Assembly: GCA_965153455.1 (NCBI GenBank)
Contig: OZ234495.1
Span: 19,650,875-19,714,874, forward strand
Length of the DNA: 64,000 nucleotides
Direction of reading: 5' to 3'
Origin: Sphagnum compactum
Taxonomy: Eukaryota > Bryophyta > Sphagnopsida > Sphagnales
The notes under the pieces: model-generated
Database searches by the model: none
The model's input: the letters and a program-made list of their open reading frames with translations, nothing else
Told to the model about the DNA's origin: nothing
Program-made: the position numbers and the translations under genes
In this document: piece after piece, positions 12,722-27,075 of the stretch
Layout of the letters: every line of letters starts with the position of its first letter
Position numbering within the stretch: position 1 is the stretch's first letter

Positions 12722-13640
12722 CACTCATCCTCTAAAATCATGTTATGTAAAATTATACATCATGAAAATGTTAGCAATAGTTTCATGGTCCCATTGGTGA
12801 CATGGATTTGTAATGGTTGCAAGTCAAACTTGCAAAACTCCAAATCAACATTCAAAATATTTGCAGGCAACTTCTTGTGCTTTGGTAAAATGTTGTAAAT
12901 GTTCTCCTTGTGGCTCATGAACTATCCAAATGAAAATGGATCACCACAAGTAAATCCCATCATTTAGTAAGTAGTAGCAATTATAGTTGTTGCCATTCAC
13001 CACAATTCCCAAGTCATGTTCAAGTCCTTGCAACAAATATGTAACCAAAGGTGAACAATCCAAAACATTGATGTGATTATTTTCACTTGGAACACCAAAG
13101 TATGCCAAATCCAAAGCACGACTAATGTGTGATCGTTGTAACAGTAATAAAATTATGATAATCCTTGTCCAAAAATTGCCTTTGCTAGGCTACAAGGTAG
13201 TTTTCCATAGAAAATGCATATGATCTAAACTTGCAAACATCTTAAGCCACCTTCTTTCTACATTAATCACAAGTTGCCTTCAAAATCCTTTCAAGTTGGC
13301 TTGTGCAAACAATGAGTTTTAAACACAACTTGAATAACAATAATGAATCTTTTAAACAACTCCATAGCCATTGATTCCCCTAACTTATAATATTCATCAC
13401 AAATGTCAAAAACAATCCCACATGCAAGCATCAGGTTTTTACAAAAGTACGGATCTTGAATGTAAACAACATCCATGATGTGCAAGAACAATTGACAACT
13501 CATTTTGTAGTGACATTGAAAGAGCTTCACATTGTAAACATGAACATCTACAAAATAGTTTTGATGAATGCACTCTTCACCCAACACACAATCTCTCTTT
13601 GCACATTGACTCCACAACCGATTTACAACCTTCCGTGACT
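12722..13640 (-). pseudogene. PIF/Harbinger-type transposase relic (plant transposon protein family)
   Basis: Reading the minus strand from about 13640, the N-terminal part is open (13617-13291). It shows family landmarks in order: LFLHIMDVV, DPYF, then DEYYKLGES with MELFKRF and a terminal HKPT. Past several stops and frame breaks, the catalytic half is still visible: LDHMHF near 13.22 kb, AYFGVP and INVLDCSPL near 13.05 kb, YYLLNDGIY near 12.95 kb, KAQEVACK near 12.87 kb and FGVLQ soon after. Plant Harbinger transposases normally have NDINVL at the second catalytic Asp; here it is NHINVL, so an acid is lost. Internal stops and frameshifts make it non-functional. I found no terminal inverted repeats or 3-bp target duplication. 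An accessory MYB-like gene was not recognised. Confidence 0.8.
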
Positions 13641-16600
13641 ATGTCTATTTTCATCAAGTTCATCCCCAAGCACATGTAAGGCTTGCATTGCATTCCATTC
13701 ATCAACATCTTCATCAAGCTCCATGTGTGTGCATGCAGGAAGCTGTTCACACCATAGCTCCATTGCACAAACAACTTAACAAAGGTAGATTGAGACTTTT
13801 CTTTTTGAATTGAGTTGTGGTAATGGATAAGATAGATTGTGGGGGCAAGAGAAATTGCATAAAGAGGACGTAAAGACTAGTGAGAGGCGAGAAATGACAT
13901 ACCTAGGGAAAGTGATGGAGAGTTTTATGATGTGTGATGTGTAAAGGGGTTGATCCAAGTGAACAATGGAGATGCTTTTAGGAAAAACCACTAGTTGTTT
14001 GGTACCTTGCCACTCACCTCATTTGATTTTTACATGTATGAATATGAACCTATCCTCTTTGTGATCCATGGGGAGTATGGAACATTCATGAACTAAAGCT
14101 TGGAGTTCAAATGGGATTTGAAACCTAAAGCCATTAGCATAGTAATTAATCCTTATGTCTATGTATCATTTGGATTACATGGCTTGGATGAATATTTTCG
14201 TCTTCATACATTGGATGTGAAATGTTTATTGCAATATATTTTATCCATTCAATGGATGTAATTAACTTCATTGGTGGATCCATCCATATGATGAACCAAT
14301 TATCCAAGGGATGACCCGCATTTGTTAAGTCCTTCCATGGAATATAATGATGCATAAATTATATACATTACAAATATGTGGTAACTCATTCAAATACCCC
14401 ATTGTTGTGCTACCAAAAAAAATTTATGTGTGTAATTGTTATATTTTTAAAACTTCAAAGCTATAGAAGCATTTGGAAACAAACACAATATGGAGCATGA
14501 AGAAAACAAAATGTGTGAACACATTTATTTGAATGCAAAACTTGTGTCAGAACATGAGTTGCCTACTACAGAATCTAATCATTGTCTTTTTTCTTAAACT
14601 TGAAAGTTGGTGGTTGGAGAAATTAATGCAAGTATTAATGTCCAATGCATGTTTTTCATTGATGCAAACAACTATTCCTGCTTTAATACTCTTGCATGGA
14701 TAAAATTATGATGTACCCATTCACAAGTTTTAAATTTAAAAAGTCTCGTGAAGATGAAGTTTCATACATGGACACAAGACGCAATTGCATCTTACACAAG
14801 TGTGTTTCTTTCAATAGATCAAGAAAAAGAAAAACATGCTTTAGGAAAAACTTCAAAACTTCATGCTTGAGAACATTTGTGTTAAAGTTCACCCCATGCT
14901 TTCCTTGATGCAAAAAACCAACAAAAATAAACAGTTAAAAGAATACAACAATACAACAAAATGATGTTTGAACATGCTTGTGTTGACACAAACCCCATTG
15001 TTTTTCCTTGTGAAGTGAACAAATCTCCTCAAACAAACTTGTGTTAACAAAAAGCGTGTCCATCCCATGGTTTAGTGGATGTAAAATAAATATTACTGAA
15101 ATGATGGACAATAATCATACTTTGATAGACTTGAAAAAATGAAAGTACTTTCAAGTAATTCACTTTCTTCTTTTTCTGAAGATTTTGAAGTGAACTTGGT
15201 GCTTAGCTTCAATTACTGTGCCAATTTTGGATATTGATAATTTGATCATAACGATTTACACATTTCATCAACTTCATCGATACCAACAAAAGTTGTGCAT
15301 CCCACGAACAAATCATATTTACCATATGGATTAAATATACAATGTCAAACATATCACATCAATGGATGAAAACAAAAAACATTCATTCCATACCTTTTCA
15401 TGGACAGTCATAGATCCCATTATGAGTTGGCAATTCCAGACTTTGAGTTTTCACTCAAGGTTTCAAATCTTCATTTTGGCTTTGGGATCTAGAGTGCGCA
15501 ACATCTTCACTCAAGGTTTCAAATCTTCATTTTGGCTTCAGGATCTAGAGTGTGCAACATCTTCAATTGTTGATTTGGGTGTAGATTTAGTTCATTGTGA
15601 TAGGTTTTAATCCCTTTGCGTGTGGATGACATGGTTGTCATTCTATGTTCCCAATCTGGTCTTTAAAAGCTTGTAAAAATTCACATCAGGTTGTAGGAGT
15701 TATGTAATATGTTCAAATTCCATGTCAGCACAGAAATGAGTTCCATCATCTTGGATAGAAAGAATTGGATTTGCCAAGTAAAAATTCTATAGAGATCCTT
15801 GGGGCATGAAGAGTGTCAGCAGAGAATGGGCTTTCATGCCATGATATAGAAGATGTGGAAAAAAAAACTTTCAAGCACTCAGAGATATTTCACACACTAT
15901 TTGGATGGCACCTTATATATCCATGAATCTCCCCCTCCTAGAAAAGAGGAAGGACCTTGCACCCACTCCTTAAGGGTCAAGGAACCTTATGCCTAAAAGT
16001 AGGCATAAGAACCCTCCCCCATCCCACTCATTGCAATCTACATATGTAATCTTAGGGTTCATGAAAAACACCTTTCACCTTGTGATTTACAATGGGTAAA
16101 GGTTGGGGAGATTCCCAAAATGCAGGGCTAGACTTGGTTCCCACCCTGCCCTAGGCCCCTTAATTTTGGGATCGCACCTACCCTGGAGTCTTACTGTACA
16201 AAAACCTAAATCTTAAGATTGAGCCATTCTTCCTAGATATTTGAATGCTTAACACACTCAATTGTCTTAGTACTCTATGGGGTCGGACGACCACATTCCA
16301 CAAAGAAGCAAATGGAGGAGCAAATGAAGGATTATGTCACCATTCTTCGCTGACCCTGACAAAGCTCAAGGTTGCAACAACTAGGCTTACAAGGAATGCA
16401 CACATGGAACTTACCAGGGAGTGGTGACAACAGACAGTTCAATGTTCACTTCATCAAAACCAAAACTTATGAGAAAATATTGATCAGCAATCAAATTGAA
16501 TTGTGTGAAGGCATCTAATACTAATATAATTTGAACCTGCATCCTAAGAGTAGTACAGACCAATCTTGCTCTTGAAGACCAACATGTCCAAAACCATAGT

Positions 16601-16874
16601 AAACCTTGTTAGTAGATGTAGCAGCTTTTAAGCACAACAGAATACCTGCCCCACTAAACCTGCTAAATCTAATGTCCTTATGTCCCTCACATTCCTCATA
16701 TCGATACCACCAAAGGTAAGAAGTTCACCCCAGGGAACCCCTTAATACTCAAGGAAAGAAAGAAAGTTGAGAAGCCTGGGGACAACTGGCACAAATGCTT
16801 ACTCCCCAATACAACATAATGTTTTCTGGGAGGGCATTATGACAGACAACTAAGCTGCTTCAGGGCTTCAAAGC
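13641..16874. other. Intergenic DNA downstream of NSF
   Basis: AT-rich DNA without a recognisable gene. The part next to 16874 (roughly 16.2-16.87 kb, antisense to the text) is the likely NSF 3' UTR. A 56-bp tandem duplication lies at 15451-15562. Short frames on both strands look like chance. Confidence 0.55.
15451..15562. repeat. 56-bp tandem duplication
   Basis: Two adjacent copies (15451-15506 and 15507-15562) both begin TCACTCAAGG and differ at only a few positions. No function is apparent. Confidence 0.85.
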
Positions 16875-19800
16875 TCATGTATTGATACCCTGCAGGCACT
16901 CAAAAAAGTGGGCAAGCTCAATTTTGTGATGGCCCTTGTAAACATTTGCTCCTTCGTCCCCACCTTGAGCCGCCATTTCAATTAACATTAACAATCTCTT
17001 GATTGGAATCTGCAAACAGAATTACTGTGAATTCATCAATCTCTCAACAGGAAGAACTCAGTCAAAATAATGGATTGTGGACTCCTCAATAAGGCAGTAT
17101 TTCAAGTGCAAAACCAGACCTACAAGAAAGACTGCAAATTACTTTTCAAAAATTCCACTCTTCCCCAAAATGCATAGGTGACAGAAAGGGCACAGACCTC
17201 CTCGTCTAAAGCTGTAACTGCATTGTCAATGTCTGCTGGATCGAACACATCAAGTTCTTTCAGCACCTGTAACATGAAGCCAAGCATGAGTGCACCACAA
17301 CAGAAAAAGAGGTGGGCTGCTAGAGACAAACCTTGTTAGAAACTAGATACCTTTTACCTTGATCACTGAGTTAACAGGGGGCTATGAAGCAAGAGCACAA
17401 GTACATGAATTCTTGAACAACAGTACTCTTTTGAGATCATCATGAGAAAGATATCATGGCTCCTACTAAACTAATTTCACAGACAATCTCAAATATTCTG
17501 GTACATCATGAGCATGTTATGTTGATCCCAAAGGTCCCAGAAGTTTCCACAGATGTATGACTAAAATAGATCCTGGAAGTTCAGAAATTGCATATAACTA
17601 TTGGTAAATACATCAAGATCCGATCTGAACAGAAATAACCAGTAGAGGCTACTTGCAGCATTTGTGGCCAATAAAAATTTACCTGTTTCATATCAGCAGG
17701 CTTCAACTTGGGCACATTAAGATGGACGTTAAAAGCATCAAGAAGGCTCATTGAATCCAGAACCCCCACCAGACTGCTGGTTCCTATAACCAACAGTTTC
17801 CTTCCCTGCCAATCACCAAAGCACATGTAGAGCATCTGACAAAATCCACATGACTGCAATCTCACATTATGAAAAAAGAATATTTTGACAACCTGACAAC
17901 AATCCATAGTACAAGGAGTCTGCATTGTAAACAAACCTTTGGAGGTATCCTCTTGAGAAGGACAAGAATGGTTTGCAAGATAACATTGGAGAAGCGTGGT
18001 CCAATATCAACGAACTCAAGCAACCTGCATATCTCACCACATATATTGCATCAAATATATCAGACCATATGATATATATCCTACAAAGCACAGAAAACAT
18101 ACATTTATCTAGAATCTCCTGAAGAAGAAAGTGAATTTGTTGGCTGTGCATGACCCACACAGATTGCACCCTACATCTGAGGTTAATTTGGAAATCTGAC
18201 ACATCTGTGCATCTGGGAAAACGTGGAAAGCCCACAGACAATGAACTGACTATGATAACAATGGTGTCAAAGATACTACTGCTCATCCCTTTGAGCTGAA
18301 AAACCTACATTACCAAGTACCATACAGGTTATTTCAAGAACACCTAAGGTCCACACACCTTTCAATGTCATCCAAGATGATGATACTTAAAGGAGACTTG
18401 TAGGCATCTTCAAAAACCTGTCATTCAGACTCAATTTTAGGATAAGCTATAACAATAACATATGAGGTAACTCACATAATAATGTTCATCAAATTTCAAT
18501 CCTCAACTGCATGATTGGTACCTGGAGCTCTTTAGTACCAATATAAGTATGCAGACACCTATGTTCCATTGCATAGAGTGGAACATAGGTTCTCAGCAAG
18601 ATCAACAAAATGACATGAATCTGACAAGACACAACTAAGAGAACAAAATAGAAGAGTGAAATCTGAGGGCTGTCTAAGCCCAAACCATTGTAGTACAACA
18701 TAGATCAAAGTAATTCTGAGCAAATTGTTCTACAATTCCACCCTCAAATTGCATGAACTTTCCTGCCTCAAAGATATGCAACCCTAACTGCTCAGCTAGG
18801 AAGTCCAGACATAGAAAGCTAAGCAAAAAGTTCTCATCTCAAAGGCGTGGCTGCAGCTACCTTGGTAATCATAGCACACTTAGTGGACTCTTGAAGACCG
18901 ATCATATTCTCAGCAGACACCTGTGGAGAAAACATGAATTCAGAAAGCTACAGCACAAAGAAGGAAAGTATTTTCCTGCTTTATTCACACCAAGCACACA
19001 CACAAATCTCACATGGAAAAGATACAAACCAAGCCAAGGTTGAAAGAAAGCAGGAAAGAGAGCAGCCTACACCTCAATAATGGAGCAAAAGCATAGATAA
19101 AGTTGATCTTACAATTTTAATGAATGGAAAACCACTTTCAATTCCAATAGTTGCTGCCAATGCTGTCTTACCACTGCAGACAAGTAAAAGACATGTGACA
19201 GTAAAGATGTTACTCCCTGTGCTGAAACTGAAAATCATTGCCACTTACTCTGATTGCATGAAGCCAGTCAAACAACCAGAAATGCCTCTTCACATATGGA
19301 TATTTGCAACTTGCTCATTATGAAAGATGAAGGAAGGAGAAAACACATTTGAAGCATGACTCTGTCCTTGATGCTTCAAGCATTTTCTGAGCAAAAGCAC
19401 CAGCATGGAACTCATAGCAACTGCCCTTAGCATGGAACTCTTGCAGCCTCTCACAATGCATTGAGAGGACTGCACCCAAGAAAAGATATGTACCTGCCGC
19501 CAGGTCCTTCAAGGAGGCAAGTGAGCAGAGGAGTTCTCTCACTTTTCCTTACTTGCTCCACAAAAGTCATGACTGTTTCTTGAATATGTGCATGTCTCTC
19601 TCCACAATTCAGCATCCCATTCAATCTGTAATGCCCAAACTGAATGAGTAATCCTGCTAAGGTACAGTGCTGCAGTGTTTACGTGACATCCCCCCAAGAT
19701 ACAAAGGAGAGTGCCATAAGCAATAAAATCTTTACTGGCTGTAAGACACAAAACCAGTCTGAAAGCAATTTGTTTGAAAACAGTTGGGAAAGATGAACCT

Positions 19801-22800
19801 GCACATCTCGAGAGTGTTGATGGCTGCACCAAATGCAGGTTTCACCTCATTGAGAGCTGATATGAAATCATCCATGGTCACTTTGATGTTCTCCTCATCT
19901 ATTTGCTTTGAAAGGTCTGCAGGATTCACTTGCCTGAAGCAATCACAAAGCAGTAACTGGGCTTAGCAGAACAGAACGCAACCATGAATACAAGAGTGTC
20001 TGCAACTCTTGATTACTTGCTTCTTTACATTGTCAGCGTTGAGTGTATAACCCAGGCAACCAACTAGCTGAACATATGAGAGGTGTGGTAAAGGTAGCAT
20101 GGACTGGTCTGCTTCTAATTTCAGTTGACTGGGTTGTTGCTGGTACTGCTAAGCTAGAGCAAGATAGGCTTGGGAACGCATTCTTGATTTTGCCAAAATC
20201 TAAATTTCGCAAAATAGAAAAGGATGTCACTTGAAAGTTACAAAACCTGTTGAGAGCAAAAGATGTGGCACTTTTAACCAGCCCTTCCAACTCTGCTCCA
20301 CTGAAATTCTTTGTTTTTGATGCTGCACAAACCACAATGCTTCATAACCAGCTCACCACTTCCTAAACAGCAACTGCACAAGTATAGAGGCCTCTGAAGA
20401 AAGCATCAGCTTGATTGAACTAGCTTCAATTTGGTCTAATAATTCCTTAACAGTGTGCTAGATGAAACAAACCACCTGTAGTCAATGAAACAAATGCATT
20501 GAAATTTCAACCCACACAAAATTGCCAGATTGACCAACAGAGGAGTCTACCAAGTTCTTTCAAGTCAACATCAGCACTGAGAAATGAGTTCTCTTTCATC
20601 TTGTTAGAATGGATGCTCAGGATCTGGAACCGCCCTTTCTCATCTGGCAGTCCAATCTCAATTTGCACTTCCATACGACCTGGCCTGCAACAAAATATAG
20701 GGTCAAACCAAAACCCAATGTTGCTCTACAAAGCAATAACATCTTTGAATTCATGTGGATGCCCATCCCTGTTCCATTCAACATACAGCTATCCTGTTGC
20801 ACAACAGTAATGCTGTAGAGTCTCTATCCATGAGATATGAAAACTCAAATAAGCATACTTACCGTAACAGAGCCTCATCAAGGAGGTCCTTTCTGTTTGT
20901 CATTCCAATGAGCAAAATGTTGTTGAGGGCTTCAACACCATCAATCTGTCCAGCAATTCCAAGATTTGAACACTCTGCCTTAAAATTAGCAAGTTTGAAC
21001 TCAGGATTAAGAAGACCTGAACAACCAGCACTTGAAGTTTTCTAACTGACCTAGGGGTCTCCTGTAATGTAGAAATGGTAACACATGTCCACATTATGTG
21101 TGTACCTTTGTAAGCAGCTGATTGACAATGCTGTCATGCACTCCTGTCCCATCCCTTGTAGAACCTCTAGTCTGTGTCCCAAAGAAATGTGCACATCAGT
21201 TTTGGCAACAAGATCCTCAAAATCGCCAACTATGTAGGGGAATAAATACCAACAATTGACACTCAACTCTATGACTTGTAATATGTCAAAACACCAACCA
21301 GAACCATGATCTAAGTGTTACTACTGATAGAGGGGGTTGGAAACTTTACCCAGCCCCAGAAACCAACATTCACATAATTTGGTCAGGACAACATCCAAGA
21401 AAGCCATGCTATACATTTTACTAGTGTTATGAGATCCTGGCATCGCACGAAATTAGGAACTTGGATTGTATTATCTGGGGGAAAATAACTCCTTGCATCT
21501 GAGTAGGAGGTCAGGAGCTTCAAACTACAGAGGTGCTAACCAGGAAGTGATTGCTGTAACAAAACCCTAACTTCAAGACTGCAAAATGGCTCCAGAAGGA
21601 CATACCTTGCAAATGGCATCAATCTCATCAAAGATTATGATATGTAAATCACTCTGGTCACCTACAATCCACGAAGACATAATTTCAGAGAATGTCAAGA
21701 TGGAATTAGTGGCATTTGGCTATCACAAGCACCTTACAGTGCCTGATCCATGCTGCACATGGCAGCTTCCACAAGCTGTGATAGGGTCAAGTTGCAGTTC
21801 CAGAATCTCCCAACCAGGGCTTCAAGCATTGTTGATTTTCAAACTTAACATCCCCCATTGACATACCTGTGAATAACTAGGAAATATCCTTGCAGTGCAG
21901 ACTTTTGTGACCCAAAAATGTACACTCACCCTGTTCTTGACCTGGACTGTTCAAGGCCAGTGTGCACACAAAACCTTGAGGCTAACATGCATCTTCCAGA
22001 GAACTTTTTAACTATGTCTCATGGGTATCACAAAAGGGAGATGTGTAAACAACTCACCCCGAGTCTTCTGATCATTTTCAGCATCTGCAAAGAGGTCTCG
22101 AACATTTTTCTCAGTCTCTCCCACAAATTTGCTCAGAACCTCAGGCCCATTTACAACCTGCATTCAAGGGATGGTCACCTTTTAGATCTGTTGATTGCTA
22201 TACCCAGATATTGATAGTGCAAGCAATGGCAACATGGTGTATATCTCCAAAAGTAATGAGAAATTCTCCACAATCAATATTGAAGTCAACCTGAATAGAG
22301 TAGAGAGAAGGCCTGATAAAATGGTTAGTAAGAGCATTGGCCATGATACGATCTTTCAAAGAACCAATGCAGCAGGTTATTATCTCAAGACACCTATCAT
22401 TTGACCTTCACCTTTGAATAAAGTAGGCAAAAAAACTTTATTGTCCAGTTTGATCTGCCTCACAGGCTAAAACCTAACAGGCATCCCATGAAGCCAAACT
22501 CTACCTTGGGCTCACGGCCATTGAGCATTTTCCCAATTTGTCGTGCAATGAGAGTCTTTCCTGTACCTGGGGGTCCAAATAGCAGGAGACCCTTCACATG
22601 TGGAATACCCAACCTACAAACATTTCCCAATTGAAGACCTGTTAGATGCATACACCTACATACTCCCAGCTGGAAAGTGAGCAATCCAAGACTCTAATTT
22701 GCTCGCTGCAGCACCTTTGATACATGCACTATGACAACATGATTCTCTCAATCTGGGTAGCTAACTGTGTTCATACATTTATGCACCTGACTTAAAGCCA

Positions 22801-25706
22801 TCAGATCATATCACTAATCACACCATCCTGCTTTCTGGAATCAATCTGATCTGGAGCCAATTAAAGGAAAGACTGATAATGGAGGTTGATCACCACTGGT
22901 GTTCTCAAACTCCGAAATTCCAGTGCAGTGAGACATGCAATACTATATGCTGATCCATGTAACAATTTATTGTCTCTCACTTTGCAATAATGTGAGGGGG
23001 GAAGACTCTTGAAGCAAATGCTCGTCGAAAGATGTCTTGAAACTCTGCATCCAGGCCACCAATTCCCAGCTTCTGGAAATTCAAATCTTTTCCCTTGAAT
23101 ATGTTTGTGGATTGACCTCCCTGCTGATTGATTATCTGCACACACACCATTAAATCAACGAAATGAATGTGAGCAGAACCTTTTAAGTCTGAGTGGCAAG
23201 AAGATATCTAGATTGAAGATGCTGAAATAATGTTTCAGATTATTTGTTATAGTATGTTAGGTAAAGATACATGAGTGAAGTCAAAAATATATTCTGCACA
23301 GTGGATTCCTGACCTTGAAGCCAGAGTTGCCAGCAGTTTCAAATTGGAAGTGTGTATCTGGAGCTAATAGACCCCGTGTGCTCCCAGCATTTTCTAACTG
23401 GCCATCTAGCAGCATACTGATCACATGGAATGAGTAATTTGTGCCAAGGTACTCAAATGGTGCCTTCTGACCAACTGACAAAACCTACAAGACACAACAC
23501 ACAAAAATTAGCTGCAGAGACTGTCCAAGGTCTCACAACTCCAATGTTCTGTAGCCCTAGCACAGGACAAAATGCTCCTTCTATTATACTCTTCTCATGC
23601 AGGGTTTCATAGCATCAGTCATTAACAGAATCTTAACGAAAATACAAATGAGTAGGCTGCATAGTACAGCAGATACCTAGTTTGAAACTGATAGTGCAAA
23701 TTTCTGGTACTTGATGTCAGAATGCAGTACCTGGCCTTCGAACCGCTTGGTGAGTTCCTTAGAAAGAATCCTTGCATCAACCTGCACAGTAGTGCCCCAC
23801 TAATCAATAACACAATTCGGCCACAAATAGCATGATTTGAAACTTGACTTGCACCGATAGATTGCCTGTTGAATAAAAAGATGCTTATACAGGATCAAAA
23901 TTTGAAATTGACTGTGATGACTGTAGGTCAAATTGCCTCTAGGGTTGGTCATAAAATTAAGTAGGAGATTGACCAATGGATTCAACTCTGTGACCAAACA
24001 GTCCAATCTTGTTTGCCATTGCACTCCTGAGAAAGAAATTAGGAGCTAACATACAAAATGACAAATGCTTTTGAAGTTGTAAACCACCTAATTGTGCACA
24101 GCTGGAACCCCATGTTACTCTATGCAGCATTTGTATAGATAAAGACTTCTGCCATTTCAACCTATGTCAGACGACCCCTCAAACTCTAAACATATCTTCC
24201 AGAATTGTCTGAACTTCAAGGATTGAAAACAACACAAATTGTATGCTCCAATAATACTAGGAGAATTACAGTTAGGATACCTGATCACTACTCTTCTTGT
24301 TTTTCATCAATGTGTCCAATTCAACGCTCACCACAATCATTCTCGACACAGACAGAGGATCAAAACTGCCAAAGAGATGTTCCACGTTGATTCACATGTC
24401 AGTGATCCAGCTACTTGCGGTACTAGCTTTAAAAACTTCAATTACAAACATGAGTCACTTAACCATATCCAAAGTAAGACTAGATCCAACAGACAATTAG
24501 GCTCACTGAATATAGACGTAAATGACCATGCTCGCATCAGGATTGCAGCTATTCATTTCCAGCAGATCCAACCCTGATCATACTGACTGGATTTCTGTAG
24601 ACACCCAATTGCTCTCAAGTACCAATAGACCCTGCATATATATGATACCCCTGCTGAACTTGAGAATCTCTGTTGTGGACTACATATACACCATGATGGA
24701 AAGTAGCATGGGTGATATTTCAGTACAGATTCAGGTAGCATACTTGCCACCCAATCCGTCAAGTTGGCAACTGGAAAGCATATCAAGAGAATGATAGATG
24801 AGGAGAAAAGATTAGGTGAGTTCAGCAATGCACCTTTCCACTGAGATAGTATCACCAACAGAAACCTTGACATTACGGCGCTGGTAGGCATTGAGAGCCA
24901 GAGATCCTGTTGCTAATCCTTCATATGGTGTAAACTTATAGGTCAAGGAAACAAACATTGCCTTCTCTGGCCACATCTTCCACAGCATAATGCAAAAAAC
25001 AAAGCCCTAACCCATCTTTTAGCAAACCGCAACAACTACATCAACCTAAATGCTAACCCACCCATCAAATTAGACACTCCTGTGACATTGTTCCAAAAAA
25101 TTGGGTAGAGCTCTGCAGGGTTCAAGTGAGGAAGGGCGTAAGGATCATTCGAAACTAGAAACACATAATATCTTCCCCAGCACTAATACAAATACACAGA
25201 ATGTGCCCCTGCCTTACACACTCAAGCTGCCAGCTGCCAACTGCATACTTCTAGGACTCGCACAAGTACACAAATTCTTCAGAGTATCATGCCTGTACAA
25301 CAATCTGTTCCTTTCTGAAGGCATGCAAGACAAGTGGCCACAGCACACAAATGATGCAACACCATGATCTCATGATCTGTTCCAGCACTTCAGCGCAGGC
25401 AGCCCATCCCAAGTCATGGGGGGTGCAACCCTAGACACTGTTTTGAAATGCCACTCCAAACCCTATATCAAAAGAGTGCAGAGGCGTTTGATCCAGAAGC
25501 AGTGTATGGATTCTCTGCACACATTGTACAAATGAGGCAAGTAAAGTGGTGAAAGGATATCGTAGAGTGAGGACTAGGATGCCATTGACAAGAGCCATGG
25601 CATCGTCATATTTGGGCCTGCGATAGCGGGACATGTCCGATGGTGAGCAATAGGCGCAGTTGGTGAGCGCCAGCTCCTGCAATGGTGTGCTCACCACGCG
25701 CATCAT
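16875..25706 (-). CDS. NSF: Vesicle-fusing ATPase NSF (SEC18 homologue), 22 exons
   Basis: NSF is the hexameric AAA+ ATPase that, with alpha-SNAP, disassembles SNARE complexes after membrane fusion. Exons 1-22: 25590-25706, 24834-24961 (or to 24976), 24281-24365, 23731-23781, 23314-23484, 22981-23135, 22505-22613, 22058-22157, 21606-21661, 21106-21171, 20863-20945, 20551-20684, 20247-20322, 19799-19933, 19494-19625, 19113-19173, 18860-18920, 18359-18417, 17937-18024, 17683-17805, 17198-17266, 16875-17009. Introns are GT-AG and phases chain throughout, giving about 730-735 aa against about 740 for plant NSF. D1 has Walker A GPPGTGKT (about 249-256), Walker B IIIFDEID (313-320) and LDEALLRPGR. 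D2 has GPGGSGKT (529-536) and IIILDDIE (585-592). The N-domain is divergent but ordered ([34 protein letters not shown]). The exon 1/2 junction is the least certain part: AG acceptors at 24961 and 24976 both keep frame. No inactivating lesion seen. Confidence 0.93.
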
Positions 25707-26938
25707 CGTGCCTCCGACAAAAAAAATCCGACCCTAATGACAAACACGCCGGTGAATGAATACCCTTTCTTGCACTGTGGTCTCTCTCTGCACGGTTTGA
25801 TTGTTTGAGTAACTGCAACAAATACTGCACACGATCCTTGTTACAGAAAAGAATGAAATTCTAGCTAGCAGATGAAAGCATGGCCAAGAAACTCCACAAC
25901 ACATGGAGAAAAAAACCACCTGGAACATTAAAGAGAACCACCTGATTTATTGCAAAGAGGGCACAATATGAGAGCTCTTCTTGTTGCTTAAGCCAACTTC
26001 AAATCTGTCTTTTCCTTGGTATTTCGGTACCTGTATGCTTCTTGAGGCAACAGCAGAGTAGTGCCGACTAACCTTGCGGCGTACTCCACAACAATCAAAC
26101 CCGATCGCGTGAACTCTTGTTTCTTCCGGAGCAAGCCAAGTGCGCTAGGTCGCTGTCAAGCGAGCAAGAAAACCGATGTCTCCTTTTAGGGTGTGTTCGA
26201 GCTCCCGGCGAAAGCCAGGGTACCGTTGAAATTTCAGACCGGGGATTTCATAGGGAGGGATAAGGGCCTTGTCTAAGGGTCTATATAAGGACCCCATTAT
26301 ATGAAAACAAATGGGGTGAAGTAAATAATCCATTTTTTGAAATGCCTCCCAAACAACAAAGAAACAACACAATAAATAGCATACCTTCCAATTACACTAA
26401 ATGAATTGAAACAAGTCTCTACATCCATGGAAATGGACTTTAAATGATGGTTTTGTATAGTGGGATGCACCTACATAGTAAGGGCATTATTAACATTCAA
26501 TAATAATAGCTGAAATATCACAAAATACACAAGGGTCATAATGATGAAACCATACCAATCATAAATAAACCAAAGCACCCAAAAAAGGAGGAATATAAGG
26601 AACAAAATGGAAGGAACCCTTTTGAGTAGTTGGTCAAGAGAGGTGCAAATCACCTTTAGGAGAGTATTTAAAAAAGATTGCACAATCATTTTTTTTTGTT
26701 ACTATCATTTTTTATTTTATTTTCAATTCATATCGAACGCACTTGAGATCGTGTGCAAGGCTAGGTGCGGGAGCTTGGTTGTTAGCCCACCCAATAATTC
26801 CTTTCTATCATTTGCTTTTAAATGTTTTTTTCACTATAGTGCGCATTAGGTTGAGTTTTTCCCATCCTTTAATTCTTGGGGTATCACATTACATTTTAGC
26901 CAGCCTTTAGATCTTATGGGGGATCCACCTTCTCCGTT

Positions 26939-27075
26939 GTGTGCATGGTGGGGAGAGGACGACCTTGCATGATGTTGTGCAAGATGCTTTCATAATCGTT
27001 GCAAGAAATGCGGGATTTCATGTATCGCGAGAACAAACGCATGTCCTTTCGCTCCTAGCCCCCTGGGCATGGAGG
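26939..27075 (+). mobile_element. Possible retroelement-derived coding scrap
   Basis: One frame reads TLHDVVQDAFIIVARNAGF then HVSREQTHVL. From memory this resembles a segment found repeatedly in plant retroelement-like predicted proteins. It is bounded by stops with no recognisable neighbouring domain. Assignment is weak. Confidence 0.25.

Noticed and set aside
15362-15610. 82-codon plus-strand frame
   Set aside because: It overlaps the 56-bp tandem duplication and has no recognisable domain.
26188-26365. Possible hAT-type miniature element (AGGGTGTGTTCG ... CCCAAACAAC) near the NSF promoter
   Set aside because: The two ends match at only about half the positions and no 8-bp target duplication was seen.
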